Assembly (NCBI GenBank): GCA_947258435.1
Contig: CAMYID010000015.1
Coordinates: forward strand, 26,203-90,202
DNA: 64,000 nucleotides
Origin: an uncultured Alphaproteobacteria bacterium
GTDB taxonomy: Bacteria > Pseudomonadota > Alphaproteobacteria > UBA11222
Direction of reading: 5' to 3'
The position numbers were made by a program, and so were the translations under genes. Of the stretch, positions 16,913 to 26,333 are shown piece after piece (the first letter of the stretch is position 1; every line of letters begins with the position of its first letter). Below the pieces are notes generated by a model. The model worked only from the letters and a program-made list of their open reading frames with translations, was not told the origin of the DNA and searched no databases.

Positions 16913-17512
16913 TTATGGGGCCGGGCGGCTTAGCTGAGCCGTATATTCGGTCAGATTGGGGATGTTGTAATCCTCGCGCTGCAGCGTGTCCGGGTTCCAG
17001 ATGCTGCGGCCCGGGCGGTTCAATATGTTGCCGCCATAAACGTGAATGGCTTTCGTCACCTTTTCAGCCGGGTTGTTGATGGCATGGATCGCTTTGGGAT
17101 TGAGAACCGCGACATCGCCCGTCTCCAGGTTGCGTTCGCCGGTTTGTCTTAAATCGCCATCGGCATCCTGAAAGAACCTGTTATTTTCCTCCCCATCATA
17201 TACGCCGATCACGGCCCACATATTGTGATTATGGGCCGGTGATTGCAGCCCCGGCGGCGTATCGATCGAAATGATGGTCAGGTCATCGTCATTGAAGACG
17301 ATTGAATCGACCAGGGAGTTGCCCGTCTTCCGTTGTGCGAAAGCCTTTTCCAGTCCTTCAGGGTCGGCGATGACCTGCCTGACCAAATCCTCAACAATCT
17401 TTGTCGTATTATCCGCTTTGAGTGCTGCTTTGCATTTTTCGGCAAATGCATCGAGATCAACCACGGCGTCCTCCCGTTTTATCATTTCGCTAATACTGAA
17501 ATGCTTACTCAT
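16913..17512 (-). CDS. Cupin protein, cysteine-dioxygenase-like (COG5553 type)
   Basis: A 199-residue protein of the double-stranded beta-helix group resembling COG5553 metal-dependent enzymes and cysteine dioxygenase. The H-x-H metal pair is in SPAHNHNMWAVIGVYDG, and the third His in LNPKAIHAINNP. A helical N terminus (about 1-80) precedes the cupin barrel. The end reads IHVYGGNILNRPGRSIW. Thiol dioxygenase or a related oxygenase activity is possible, but the substrate is unknown. ATG 17512 was chosen; ATG 17527 would add MQSPE. It is convergent with the Anbu operon. Confidence 0.8.
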   Translation of the reverse strand: MSKHFSISEMIKREDAVVDLDAFAEKCKAALKADNTTKIVEDLVRQVIADPEGLEKAFAQRKTGNSLVDSIVFNDDDLTIISIDTPPGLQSPAHNHNMWAVIGVYDGEENNRFFQDADGDLRQTGERNLETGDVAVLNPKAIHAINNPAEKVTKAIHVYGGNILNRPGRSIWNPDTLQREDYNIPNLTEYTAQLSRPAP

Positions 17513-17658
17513 TTCTGGCGATTGCACAAGTGTCCTTTGGGCGCGCGCCGCCCTTGCGTCATTGCGTTGGCGCTTGTCCGACGGGGCGTACCGCAGGCAT
17601 GTGAGAGGCGGATTTCACGGCTTCGGCACATGGTGTCTCAGCACGTCTGCACAGTGTT

Positions 17659-19704
17659 TCAGGGCATCCGCACATAGTAGCCGGGCGCGGCGCCGAGCGG
17701 CGGCAGACCCTTCTGCGCAGCGCCCGGTTCGGCCGGCGGTGAAACCATTTCGCCCGAATGCGCCGCAAGCCATTCCTGCCAGGGCTTCCACCAGCTTCCG
17801 GCCTGTGGCCTGTTCGCGCTTAACCAGCTTTGCGGGTCAATATAGGGGTCATCGGGAAATTTCGTGCTCAGCCTGTAATGCCGGCCGCTATCTTCTGCGG
17901 CGACAATGCCGGTATTGTGCCCCCGACTGGTGAGCAGGAAAGTTACTTCCGTGTGTGCCAGCAGATTGATTTTGTAGACGGAATACCAGGGGGCAAGCTG
18001 ATCTTTCTCCGTTCCCACGGCAAATATCGGGGCATCGATGTCGCGCAGGGCAACCGGTCGCCCCTCAACTGCAAACCGTCCGGCCGACAAGCGGTTTTCG
18101 AGAAACAGACTGCTGAGATAGTCCGCATGCATGCGATAGGGCATGCGGGTCCTGTCCTCCACCCAGGCGCGCAAGTCGCTCCAATGTTCCTGGGTCCCCA
18201 TCCAGTAACGCTCAGCCAGCCGTGCGGCTTTCCCGTTCGCCGTATCCAGCGTATCGAGCGCGCCCGCCATCTGCCGGGTGTCGAGATAACCCTGATCCCA
18301 CATCAGATCTTCCAGAAAGGCGAGCTGACTGTCATCGATAAACCGCATCAGCGCGCCTGCATCGGCAAAGTCGGTCTGCGCGGCAAGCAGATTGAGCGAG
18401 GCAAGGCGTCTGTCGTCATTACGCGCCATCGCCGCGGCTGCAATGGCAACTATTGTCCCACCAAGACAATAGCCCGTCATATGAATGCGCTGTCTGGGAA
18501 CGATGCGCGAGACCGCATCGATTGCGGCCATCACCCCCAGCCGGCGATAATCGTCAAGCGACAGATTACGATCATCTGCAGTCGGATTCTTCCACGACAC
18601 CATGAATACCGTATGGCCCCGCGACAAAAGAAACCGGACCAGCGAATTCTCGGGCGACAGATCGAGAATATAATATTTCATGATCCATGCGGGAACGATG
18701 AGAACAGGTTCCGGATGCACCTTTGTCGTCGTCGGTGAATACTGTATCAGCTCGAACAGATCGTTGCGGAACACTACATGGCCCTGGCTTGTGGCCACTT
18801 CCTCGCCGACCCTGAATGCTGCCAGCGCGGGGGAGGGGTCCTTGTTGATGTAGCGGCTGACATCCTCGGCAAGATTGCGCGCACCAAGCGCCAGCGATTT
18901 GCCGCCGCTCTGGAATGCGGCGCGCCGAATGCGGGGATTGCTCCACGGAAAATTGCATGGCGCAACAAGATCGAGCATCTGTTGGGCGAGAAAACCCACC
19001 TGATCGGAATGATGCGGTCGCAGCCCGCGAATATTTGTCGTCGCCGCCTGCCACCAGTTCTCTAAAGCGAAATGGGATTGCGCGATCACATCGAATGGTG
19101 GTTTTTGCCATGCGGGGTCGCTGAACCTGCGGTCGCCTTTGCGCGGTTCAAATGGTGCGGTGGCCGGTAATTGCAGCATGCGCCGTGAGCTGTAATTGAA
19201 CAGCCGGAGCCCGCTTTCCCAGGCGTGGCGGGCAAGACCAAGCTGCCGGCCCGGCGCATTGCCGAGCTGCATTGTCCAGTTAAATGCGGCCGATGCGATC
19301 GAAATCGGTGAAATACCGCCTGTGATACGCGCCTGGGCGGCGTGCAGGGCGCGGTCAGCAATATCGTGGCTGAACAGGCTGCCTGCCGGGGAAAATGGCG
19401 GTTTTTGCGTTGCCTTGCGGGCAGAGGGGTGCGGCATCTGCGCCATGGGCGTTGACGGCAGTCCGATAGAGCGGGGTGCACAGGGGCTGTCGTCGGGGGG
19501 AATCTCCGCTTCGGGCCCGCGGCCGGAATCGGCATCCTGTGATGCGATTGCAGTTTGTGCGGCATTGGGCCGAGGGAGGGCTGCCGGCGGGTTCTGCCTG
19601 CCGCTTGTGCGGCGTTGCGCCCTGTTTTCTGTTGCGGGTGTTTCTTGCGTAGCCGGATTTACGGTGTCGCCCTTGCCAGCGGTTGGTGTCAACTGCTTTG
19701 CCAT
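17659..19704 (-). CDS. phaC: Poly(3-hydroxyalkanoate) synthase PhaC
   Basis: A 681-residue PHA synthase. The lipase-like box is GYCLGGT with nucleophile Cys413; the Asp lies in GTEKDQLAPWYSVYK and the His in SRGHNTGIV. The class I/II N-terminal domain is present (SDPAWQKPPFDVIAQS). About 90 extra Pro/Ala-rich, probably disordered residues precede it, making the protein longer than the roughly 590 residues usual for class I. I start at ATG 19704 because GGAG lies 7 bases before it; the frame stays open upstream. The enzyme polymerises hydroxyacyl-CoA at the granule surface. No phaA, phaB, phaR or phasin gene is adjacent. Confidence 0.93.
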   Translation of the reverse strand: MAKQLTPTAGKGDTVNPATQETPATENRAQRRTSGRQNPPAALPRPNAAQTAIASQDADSGRGPEAEIPPDDSPCAPRSIGLPSTPMAQMPHPSARKATQKPPFSPAGSLFSHDIADRALHAAQARITGGISPISIASAAFNWTMQLGNAPGRQLGLARHAWESGLRLFNYSSRRMLQLPATAPFEPRKGDRRFSDPAWQKPPFDVIAQSHFALENWWQAATTNIRGLRPHHSDQVGFLAQQMLDLVAPCNFPWSNPRIRRAAFQSGGKSLALGARNLAEDVSRYINKDPSPALAAFRVGEEVATSQGHVVFRNDLFELIQYSPTTTKVHPEPVLIVPAWIMKYYILDLSPENSLVRFLLSRGHTVFMVSWKNPTADDRNLSLDDYRRLGVMAAIDAVSRIVPRQRIHMTGYCLGGTIVAIAAAAMARNDDRRLASLNLLAAQTDFADAGALMRFIDDSQLAFLEDLMWDQGYLDTRQMAGALDTLDTANGKAARLAERYWMGTQEHWSDLRAWVEDRTRMPYRMHADYLSSLFLENRLSAGRFAVEGRPVALRDIDAPIFAVGTEKDQLAPWYSVYKINLLAHTEVTFLLTSRGHNTGIVAAEDSGRHYRLSTKFPDDPYIDPQSWLSANRPQAGSWWKPWQEWLAAHSGEMVSPPAEPGAAQKGLPPLGAAPGYYVRMP

Positions 19705-19846
19705 TCGGTACTCCAGACTGTTGGCACGGTCAGGCGAACCTTCGGCTGATCCCTGCCGCGCCGGTTTCCGTAAATGATAATCGCGGGCGTGTGACAGTGT
19801 GATGTCAGCGGCTATTGCTCGGCCGGGGGTATATCCTGCGCCCGCA

Positions 19847-20518
19847 TCAGGCCTGATCGTTTTTCGCGTCAAGTAAGGCCTGAATCTGTGCAAAGACTTC
19901 CTGAAACATTTCAGTCGTCAAGCGGCCTGTGTTGGTATTATAGCGTGAGCAGTGATAGCTATCGACCAGGATATGCCCATCCGGCATCCGGTGCAATGCG
20001 CCATGGGCAAACTTTGCATCCGCAAGCTTCAGCCCAAAGCTGCGCAAGACGGAATCGTGGGCAATCCTGCCCAGCGCCAGAATGACCCTGAGCCGGGCCA
20101 GCCCCTGAATGCGGCCGCGCAGGAATGGCTGGCAGTTCTTGATTTCGCCACCATTGGGCCTGTTTTCAGGCGGCAGGCAGCGCACGGCATTGGTAATCAT
20201 GCAATTGACAAGGCGTAATCCATCTTTTGCGGATGCGCCGTACCGACCCTGTGAAAATCCGTAGTCAGATAATGTCTGGTACAGCAGGTCGCCCGCATAA
20301 TCGCCTGTGAAGGGTCTGCCGGTCCGGTTCGCGCCCTGCAGTCCGGGCGCAAGCCCGACGATCAGCAATTGCGCATCCTCGGGACCGAATGAGGGGACTG
20401 CTGCATTGAACCAGTCCGGCTGCTTGTGCCGGTTTTCGGTCCGCAATGCCACAAGCCGGGGGCAGCGTTCGCAATTCAAGGGGGGCTCAGCGGCATATTT
20501 CTGTCGGTCTGGGGACAT
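19847..20518 (-). CDS. Uracil-DNA glycosylase family 5 (UDGb)
   Basis: A 223-residue glycosylase of family 5. The active-site motif GLAPGLQGANRTGRPFTGD follows LLIV at about residues 52-73, with no polar catalytic Asp/Asn at the usual place, as in UDGb. C16 and C19 (CERCPRL), with cysteines in VNCMITNAVRCLPPENRP, fit the iron-sulfur cluster of this family. The late motif is VDSYHCSRYNTNTGRLT. UDGb removes uracil and other deaminated bases from double-stranded DNA. A second, family 4 UDG is encoded at 51 kb. It lies 142 bases upstream of phaC on the same strand. Confidence 0.9.
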   Translation of the reverse strand: MSPDRQKYAAEPPLNCERCPRLVALRTENRHKQPDWFNAAVPSFGPEDAQLLIVGLAPGLQGANRTGRPFTGDYAGDLLYQTLSDYGFSQGRYGASAKDGLRLVNCMITNAVRCLPPENRPNGGEIKNCQPFLRGRIQGLARLRVILALGRIAHDSVLRSFGLKLADAKFAHGALHRMPDGHILVDSYHCSRYNTNTGRLTTEMFQEVFAQIQALLDAKNDQA

Positions 20519-20562
20519 TATTCAAATGCGTCTGTGTGCGTGAAATATGGTGGCGTGAAAGT

Positions 20563-21249
20563 TCAAAGGAGTTGTAGTTGAGCTGGCATGCGATCGGTTG
20601 TGATGTCGGGGTCGTCCTGCTTTTCGCCCTGGCGCACGATCTTCATGGCTTGTGCGGGATAAGGGCGTGTCAGGGGCGCGGCGCTATCTGGTGTGCCCTG
20701 TAGCCAGTCATCATGGTTTTCGGGGGCGATGATGACGGGCATCCGTTGCGGATGAACGGGGGCGACGATCTCATTGGGCCGGGTTGTTACGATGGCGAAG
20801 CAGCGCCGTTGAACGGGCTCCCCTTCGATCTTTCCGCGCCAATATTGCCAGATACCGGCAAAGGCGAATAGCGGGCGTGGGGTATCGCCTTGCGACAGGG
20901 CGAACCAGTGCCAGACGGCGGGGTTACGCCCCTTGGGTTCGGCGAAGCTTGTGGCGGGTACAAGGCAGCGCCGTTGCACAAAGGATTCGTGCCAGAAACG
21001 GCTTTGGGTAAGCTTGTCGTCGCGGGCATTGGTTACTTTTCTGGCTGTTCCGTCCGGCTGCGGCAACCGAAATCCCCAATTCGAAATCGCAAGCTGCTTT
21101 ACGCCCGCCTCATCGCACAGCACAACCGGCGCGTCATGACCGGGAAAGATTGCGGGCATCGCCGGCAGATTACCGGAAAAGGGGTGCGGAATCCGGAAGA
21201 GTTCCCTGATCGCCTCCTGATCCGATGTCATGCTGTAAAGGTTACACAC
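20563..21249 (-). CDS. SRAP/HMCES-type abasic-site protein (YedK family)
   Basis: A 228-residue SOS response-associated peptidase (SRAP) protein. Cys2 in MCNLYSMT becomes the N-terminal catalytic residue after Met removal. Asn in TNARDDKLTQSRFWHESF, the Glu region in RCLVPATSFAEPKG and the His in VHPQRMPVII complete the conserved set. Family members crosslink covalently to abasic sites in single-stranded DNA and protect them. It follows UDGb, which generates such sites, on the same strand with a 44-base gap, so a functional pairing is plausible. Confidence 0.93.
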   Translation of the reverse strand: MCNLYSMTSDQEAIRELFRIPHPFSGNLPAMPAIFPGHDAPVVLCDEAGVKQLAISNWGFRLPQPDGTARKVTNARDDKLTQSRFWHESFVQRRCLVPATSFAEPKGRNPAVWHWFALSQGDTPRPLFAFAGIWQYWRGKIEGEPVQRRCFAIVTTRPNEIVAPVHPQRMPVIIAPENHDDWLQGTPDSAAPLTRPYPAQAMKIVRQGEKQDDPDITTDRMPAQLQLL

Positions 21250-21326
21250 AGGACCGAAGTCTATCCCGCGCGGCGGGTTACGGCAAAGCTGTTTTCGCGC
21301 AAACCAATCGGCCGCGCGCTGCCCGG

Positions 21327-21980
21327 TCAGTCGTCATACTCATCGTCATATTCAGACACATAGTCATCATCGATATCGGGCTGGGGCACGCTCGTATCGT
21401 CATCGATATCCGGTGGCCGGAAATCGTCATGCCGCCGCGCGGGACGTGCCGCGGCATCACGGGAAATCGATTGTGCCAGATCGCTCAGATCCAGAAAACG
21501 GTCGCATTGCCGGCGCAGTTCATCAGCCACCATGGGCGGGTTCGACTTGACCGTTGAAACCACCGTTACCCGTAATCCCTTGCGCTGTATGGCTTCGACC
21601 AGTCGCCGAAAGTCACCATCGCCCGAAAACAGAATAACATGATCGAGATGTTCGGCCATTTCCATGACATCGATGGCAAGTTCGATGTCCATATTGCCTT
21701 TTATCTTGCGGCGCCCCTGCGCGTCGGTGAACTCTTTGGTCGGCTTGGTGACCATCGTGTAACCGTTATAGTCCAGCCAGTCGACCAGCGGCCGGATCGG
21801 GGAATATTCCTGATCCTCGATCAAAGCCGTGTAATAAAAGGCGCGGACGAGAATGCCCTGCTCAGAAAAAACCTGTAATAAACGCTTGTAATCAATATCA
21901 AAATTAAGCGCGCGCGCCGCCGCATAGAGATTTGACCCGTCAATGAACAGGGCTATTCTCTCTGTATCATAAAATTTCAT
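21327..21980 (-). CDS. NYN domain protein (LabA/DUF88-like)
   Basis: A 217-residue PIN-like NYN protein. The acidic active-site residues are in ALFIDGSNLYAAAR near the start, KGNMDIELAIDVMEMA in the middle and ILFSGDGDFRRLVEAIQ, all typical of the family. Such proteins are predicted, and in some cases shown, to be RNases. The end is very acidic (DDDTSVPQPDIDDDY and on), probably disordered. It is divergent from folK across an AT-rich gap of about 250 bases. Confidence 0.9.
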   Translation of the reverse strand: MKFYDTERIALFIDGSNLYAAARALNFDIDYKRLLQVFSEQGILVRAFYYTALIEDQEYSPIRPLVDWLDYNGYTMVTKPTKEFTDAQGRRKIKGNMDIELAIDVMEMAEHLDHVILFSGDGDFRRLVEAIQRKGLRVTVVSTVKSNPPMVADELRRQCDRFLDLSDLAQSISRDAAARPARRHDDFRPPDIDDDTSVPQPDIDDDYVSEYDDEYDD

Positions 21981-22116
21981 TCAAAAACCTCTCATTAGGC
22001 CTGTTCTTCACCAGATAACGGATCGCGGCTTTAGATTTGGTTACCTGTGCTGTCAATGCATTTGCCGGCTTGATATATCGCGCGCAACCGTCCTGCACCA
22101 AAAACGGTTGTTACAA

Positions 22117-22131
22117 GAATTTATGAAATTC
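22117..22131. promoter_or_regulatory. Small palindrome in the AT-rich NYN/folK gap
   Basis: GAATTT (22117-22122) and AAATTC (22126-22131) are perfect arms around ATG. The surrounding 22050-22235 stretch is much more AT-rich than its surroundings and must carry the divergent promoters of the NYN gene and folK. The palindrome may be an operator, but AT-rich DNA gives such repeats by chance. Confidence 0.25.
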
Positions 22132-22234
22132 CAGAAGGTAAATATTTCATACGTGCGGTATATAGGTGATAATAACCGCCAATCGGATAAAAAATCCAAT
22201 CCTAATTCACATATTCTACAGTAATTTTTTTGAG

Positions 22235-22747
22235 ATGTGCAGTCGAACAATTTTAATCGGGCTGGGCGCCAACCTGAATTCATATATTGGAACGCCAAGA
22301 CAAACATTAGAAGCGGTGTTGGAAAATTTCGCCGCAAATGAAATTGATCTGGTTGCTTGTTCCTCCTGGTTCGGATCGACCCCCGTACCGAAGTCCGGTC
22401 AGCCCGATTTCGTGAATGGTGCTGCGCAGGTCAGGACCGCTTTGACCCCGTATCAGCTATTGACGCGGTTACATGAGATTGAAGCCGCCTTCGGGCGTCA
22501 GCGCCAGGCTGTGAACGAAGCGCGATGTGTCGATCTGGATCTGCTGGCCTATGGCGAACTGGTATCGGATGCAGAGGAGGGCGGTCCTGTTCTGCCGCAT
22601 CCGCGTCTGCATCAGCGCCTGTTTGTTCTGCGGCCGCTGGCGCAGATCGCGCCCGGATGGGTGCATCCGCGGCTTGGCAGACCGGTTGAGGCCTTGCTGG
22701 CGGAGCTGGCGGCTCCGGCATCGGAAATCTGGCAACTGCCTGACTGA
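22235..22747 (+). CDS. folK: 2-amino-4-hydroxy-6-hydroxymethyldihydropteridine diphosphokinase
   Basis: A 170-residue HPPK, normal length. Motifs: LIGLGANL at the start, WFGSTPVPKSGQPDFVNGA, FGRQRQAVNEARCVDLDLLAYG with the Mg2+-binding Asp pair, and LPHPRLHQRLFVLRPLAQIAP. It transfers pyrophosphate from ATP to the pterin alcohol in folate synthesis. Start ATG 22235 (MCSRTILIG) has no strong ribosome site, only TTTTTTTGAG in front of it. It sits directly before rpoZ, as in many alphaproteobacteria. Confidence 0.95.
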   Translation: MCSRTILIGLGANLNSYIGTPRQTLEAVLENFAANEIDLVACSSWFGSTPVPKSGQPDFVNGAAQVRTALTPYQLLTRLHEIEAAFGRQRQAVNEARCVDLDLLAYGELVSDAEEGGPVLPHPRLHQRLFVLRPLAQIAPGWVHPRLGRPVEALLAELAAPASEIWQLPD

Positions 22748-22870
22748 CCACGGCTGGATTCGGTTGCGGCCTGACTTCCGGCCTGACGCTTTCGGGTTGC
22801 ATTTCGGGGAATGAATGCGTAAATACCGCAAGTTAAAGCCACCTTTTCCTGAAAATCCGGAGGCTCGCCG

Positions 22871-23230
22871 ATGGCGCGCGTAACGATTGAAGATTGTATT
22901 GATAAAGTAGCCAACCGGTTTGAGCTTGTATTGCTCTCGGCGCAGCGGTCCCGGGCCATTGCCTCGGGTGCGCCGATGACGGTGGATCGTGACGATGACA
23001 AGAACCCGGTTGTGTCCTTGCGCGAAATTGCCGAAGAAACCGTCGAACCCGATCAGTTGCGTGAAGACGTGATTGCGGGCATGCAGCGGCAGAGCCGTGT
23101 CGATGAGTTCGAGGAAGCGGAGGGCGAGTTGGCGGCAGAGGCGGATACCACCGATGCGGTCGACGAGATGACCGAGGAAGATTTGCTGCGGGCGATGCGT
23201 GGCGAGCGGGAGGAAGGCGGCAGCCGCTAG
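22871..23230 (+). CDS. rpoZ: RNA polymerase omega subunit
   Basis: A 119-residue omega subunit starting [20 protein letters not shown], the alphaproteobacterial form. [11 protein letters not shown] and [12 protein letters not shown] follow, then an acidic tail. Omega helps fold the beta-prime subunit and forms part of a (p)ppGpp-binding site, which fits its place 117 bases upstream of the (p)ppGpp synthetase/hydrolase gene. Confidence 0.97.
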   Translation: MARVTIEDCIDKVANRFELVLLSAQRSRAIASGAPMTVDRDDDKNPVVSLREIAEETVEPDQLREDVIAGMQRQSRVDEFEEAEGELAAEADTTDAVDEMTEEDLLRAMRGEREEGGSR

Positions 23231-23347
23231 GCGGTCTGCGTCGAATTGTAATCGCTGCCCCGTTTGCGGTGATATCCGGATCGTCCGGCCGGATTATCAG
23301 GCAGCGCGCTTCCGGCGCGCCACTGCAGGGAACGATATGCAATCAAT

Positions 23348-25498
23348 ATGATCCGTCAGTTCGAACTTGTCGAAAAAGTCTGCGAGTACGACCCGGACGC
23401 GGATGAAGCCGCTATCAACCGCGCCTATGTGTTTGCAACAAAGGCGCATGGCAATCAGAAACGCGCCTCGGGCGATCCTTATTACTCCCATCCGATCGAA
23501 GTTGCCGGCATTGCGGCGGGGCTGAAGCTTGATTCAGCCACCATCGTCACGGCCTTGCTGCACGATACGCTGGAAGACACGCTGACTACCCGCGATGTGC
23601 TGAATGAAAATTTCGGCAGCGAGGTTGCGACCCTGGTTGAAGGGGTCACAAAGCTCTCCAAAATCGAATACACCTCCGAGCAAAGCAAGCATGCGGAAAA
23701 TTTCCGCAAACTCTTGCTTGCCATGTCGAACGATATTCGCGTGCTGCTTGTGAAGCTTGCGGACCGTTTGCACAATATGCGCACGCTGCATTTTATCGCC
23801 AATGGGGAACGCCGCCGCAGGATCGCGCAGGAAACCATGGATATCTATGCGCCGCTTGCGGGCCGTATCGGTATGCAGGAGTTCCGCGACGAATTGCAGG
23901 ATCTCGCATTTCAGGAACTCAACCCCGAGGCGTGGGAATCCATTACGAGGATGCGCGATCTGCTGCATCAGCGTACCGGCGCAAGTATCGAGCGCATCGC
24001 CGCTGAAATCGCCCGGAAATTACGCGAAAACGGAATCGATGCCAGCGTGTCAGGCCGCGAAAAGCGCACCTATTCGATCTGGATGAAGATGCAGCGCAAG
24101 GCAGTGTCCTTTGAGCGGTTGTCCGATATTTTCGGATTCCGCGTGATCGTACCGGGCATAGAGGATTGCTACCGCGCCCTGGGCGTGATCCATCAGACCT
24201 GGCCCTCCACCCATGAGAAATTCAAGGATTTTATATCGACCCCCAAGCGCAACGGGTATCAGTCGATCCACACAGCCGTGCTTGGCCCTGACAAGCAGCG
24301 GGTGGAGATTCAGATCCGTACGGCAAAGATGCATCAGGTTGCCGAATATGGTGTGGCGGCGCATTGGCGCTATAAGGAGGGGGGCCCCGATCTGACGGTG
24401 ATCGGCAGGGATACCTATCAGTGGTTGCGCGAACTGGTCGAGATGCTGGAACAGGGGGAGACCCCGGAAGACTGGGTTGAATATACAAAACTCGATTTGT
24501 TTTTCGATCAGGTTTTCTGTTTCACCCCCGCGGGCGATCTGATTGCCCTGCCGCACGGGGCGACGCCTGTTGATTTTGCCTATGCGGTGCATACCGATAT
24601 CGGTGATCGCTGTGTGGGCTGCCGCATCAATGGCCGGACCATGCCGCTTCACAACGAGCTGAAGAACGGCGATCAGGTGGAGATTCTGTGCTCGCAGGCG
24701 CAAAGCCCGTCGCCGACCTGGGCGGATTTTGCCGTCACGGCGAAGGCGCGGGCGGCGGTCCGCCGTTTCATCCGGCATCGCGAGCGCGATGAATATATGA
24801 CGCTTGGCCGGCAGATTGCCGAAAAGGCCTTCCGGAACGAGCAATATGCCTTCAGTGAGAAGGCGCTGGAGCAGGCGCTTGCCAGATTGCAGATCACATC
24901 ACTTGCCGAACTTTACGAGCAGGTGGGGCGCGGCAAGATCAGCGGTGTCGCGCTGATCCAGGCGGCGTTCCCGGGCACCAAACTGAAGGGGCCGCAGGTG
25001 CCCGCTGCGCATTGGGGCGGATTGGACGAACATGGCCGTCGTCAAAACGGCATCCCGATCCGGGGCATGACGGCAGGTCTTGCGGTGCATTACGGGGAAT
25101 GCTGCCATCCCTTGCCCGGCGACCGGATCGTCGGCATCCAGAAGCCCGGGGCGGGGGTGACGATCCACACGATCGATTGCGAAATTCTGGAGCAATTCGG
25201 CGATATGCCCGAACGGTGGCTGGATGTTTCCTGGGATGCATCGGGCAATTCGCCGGATTTCTTTGTCGGGCGGATTGCCGCGACCCTTGCCAATGAGCCG
25301 GGCTCCCTGTCGGTGCTGACTGCCCTGATTGCAAAGAATCTTGGCAATATCAGCAATCTCAAGATTACCGGCCGGGCCCCGGATTTCTTTGATATGCTGA
25401 TCGACATCGAAGTGCGCGACGTCAAACATCTGACCAATGTGATTGCCGCGCTGCGCGGATCGCCGCATGTCACCAAAGTCGAAAGAACCCGCGGCTGA
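23348..25498 (+). CDS. spoT: Bifunctional (p)ppGpp synthetase/hydrolase (Rel/SpoT)
   Basis: A 716-residue RSH protein. The hydrolase HD domain is intact (YYSHPIEVAGI, LLHDTLEDT, KLADRLHNMRTL). The synthetase domain has GFRVIVPG, FKDFISTPKRNGYQSIHTAV and EIQIRTAKMHQVAEYGVAAHW. TGS (FCFTPAGDLIALPHGATPVD) and C-terminal ACT (ATLANEPGSLSVLTALI) domains follow. It makes and degrades the stringent-response alarmone. Most alphaproteobacteria carry one such long RSH enzyme. The ribosome site is weak; ATG 23348 is the first that fits the family. Confidence 0.97.
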   Translation: MIRQFELVEKVCEYDPDADEAAINRAYVFATKAHGNQKRASGDPYYSHPIEVAGIAAGLKLDSATIVTALLHDTLEDTLTTRDVLNENFGSEVATLVEGVTKLSKIEYTSEQSKHAENFRKLLLAMSNDIRVLLVKLADRLHNMRTLHFIANGERRRRIAQETMDIYAPLAGRIGMQEFRDELQDLAFQELNPEAWESITRMRDLLHQRTGASIERIAAEIARKLRENGIDASVSGREKRTYSIWMKMQRKAVSFERLSDIFGFRVIVPGIEDCYRALGVIHQTWPSTHEKFKDFISTPKRNGYQSIHTAVLGPDKQRVEIQIRTAKMHQVAEYGVAAHWRYKEGGPDLTVIGRDTYQWLRELVEMLEQGETPEDWVEYTKLDLFFDQVFCFTPAGDLIALPHGATPVDFAYAVHTDIGDRCVGCRINGRTMPLHNELKNGDQVEILCSQAQSPSPTWADFAVTAKARAAVRRFIRHRERDEYMTLGRQIAEKAFRNEQYAFSEKALEQALARLQITSLAELYEQVGRGKISGVALIQAAFPGTKLKGPQVPAAHWGGLDEHGRRQNGIPIRGMTAGLAVHYGECCHPLPGDRIVGIQKPGAGVTIHTIDCEILEQFGDMPERWLDVSWDASGNSPDFFVGRIAATLANEPGSLSVLTALIAKNLGNISNLKITGRAPDFFDMLIDIEVRDVKHLTNVIAALRGSPHVTKVERTRG

Positions 25499-25748
25499 TC
25501 CGACCGAAATGAAAGCCGCGACAATTTTCTACACATTCCCCTAACAGTTCTGTGTATATAAGCGCGGTAAACGGGAAGTCGTGATCGACATGCCGGTTGG
25601 CAGTTCAACTTGCGCTCTTGTCTTCAGGGACCAATATGAATTGTCAGTTCACACGGATTCGGTCGGCCTGCTCTCCTGTGTGGCTGTCGATATATCGCTG
25701 CCGGTTGTCGCCGATACGAAGTGGCGGGAACGGCGGAAAGTGTGATGG

Positions 25749-26333
25749 ATGGTTTTCAAGCGCCGCAACAAGCTGTCAAGAACCCAACGGGTTAGAGAAT
25801 ATTTCTGGCCGAAGTCAGGTTATCGCCGGACCGGTGTTTATCTGTGGCACCGGCTTTCGCGTATGCAGGCATCGCCGCATGCTATCGCTGTCGGTTTCGC
25901 CTGCGGGGCATTTGTTTCATTCACGCCGCTTATCGGGTTGCATTTGTTTCTGGCCGGGCTGATCGCCTGGGCCTTGCGCGGGCATATCCTGTCGGCCTTG
26001 TTCGGTACCGCAGTTGGAAATCCACTGACATTTCCCTTTATCTGGGCCTGGATCCATAAGGTCGGCAATATTCTGCTCGGACGTGGTCATGGCGCGGCTC
26101 CGATCGATACGTCCGAAGTCAGCGAGACATTGCTGTCGGGCTTTCAGCAGGCATGGGAAATCTTCTGGCCAATGCTGGTTGGCGGGATTCCGACAGGTGT
26201 GATTGCGGCGCTCTTGTGCTATTTTCCGCTGAAGTTCGGTGTCGAACGTTACCAGGAATTGCGGCGGGCGCGGTTTGCGGCGAAACTATCGCCAGACGAA
26301 CCGCGTGGCCAGGATCATGAGGTCAGGAGTTGA
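25749..26333 (+). CDS. DUF2062 domain membrane protein
   Basis: A 194-residue DUF2062 protein. The family core is visible in SPHAIAVGFACGAFVSFTP followed by LHLFLAG, then GTAVGNPLTFPFIW and a second membrane pair near WPMLVGGIPTGVI. Two to four membrane segments are likely. The function is unknown. The gene lies between the Rel gene and pdxJ in many alphaproteobacteria, as here, and its stop overlaps the pdxJ ATG (TGATG). Confidence 0.9.
   Translation: MVFKRRNKLSRTQRVREYFWPKSGYRRTGVYLWHRLSRMQASPHAIAVGFACGAFVSFTPLIGLHLFLAGLIAWALRGHILSALFGTAVGNPLTFPFIWAWIHKVGNILLGRGHGAAPIDTSEVSETLLSGFQQAWEIFWPMLVGGIPTGVIAALLCYFPLKFGVERYQELRRARFAAKLSPDEPRGQDHEVRS

Noticed and set aside
25590..25745. A 51-codon frame (MPVGSSTCALVFRDQYELSV and on) just before the DUF2062 gene
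   Set aside because: Start, stop and an upstream GGGAAG are present, but it has no recognisable motif and a poor ribosome-site spacing. Conservation in relatives would be needed to call it.
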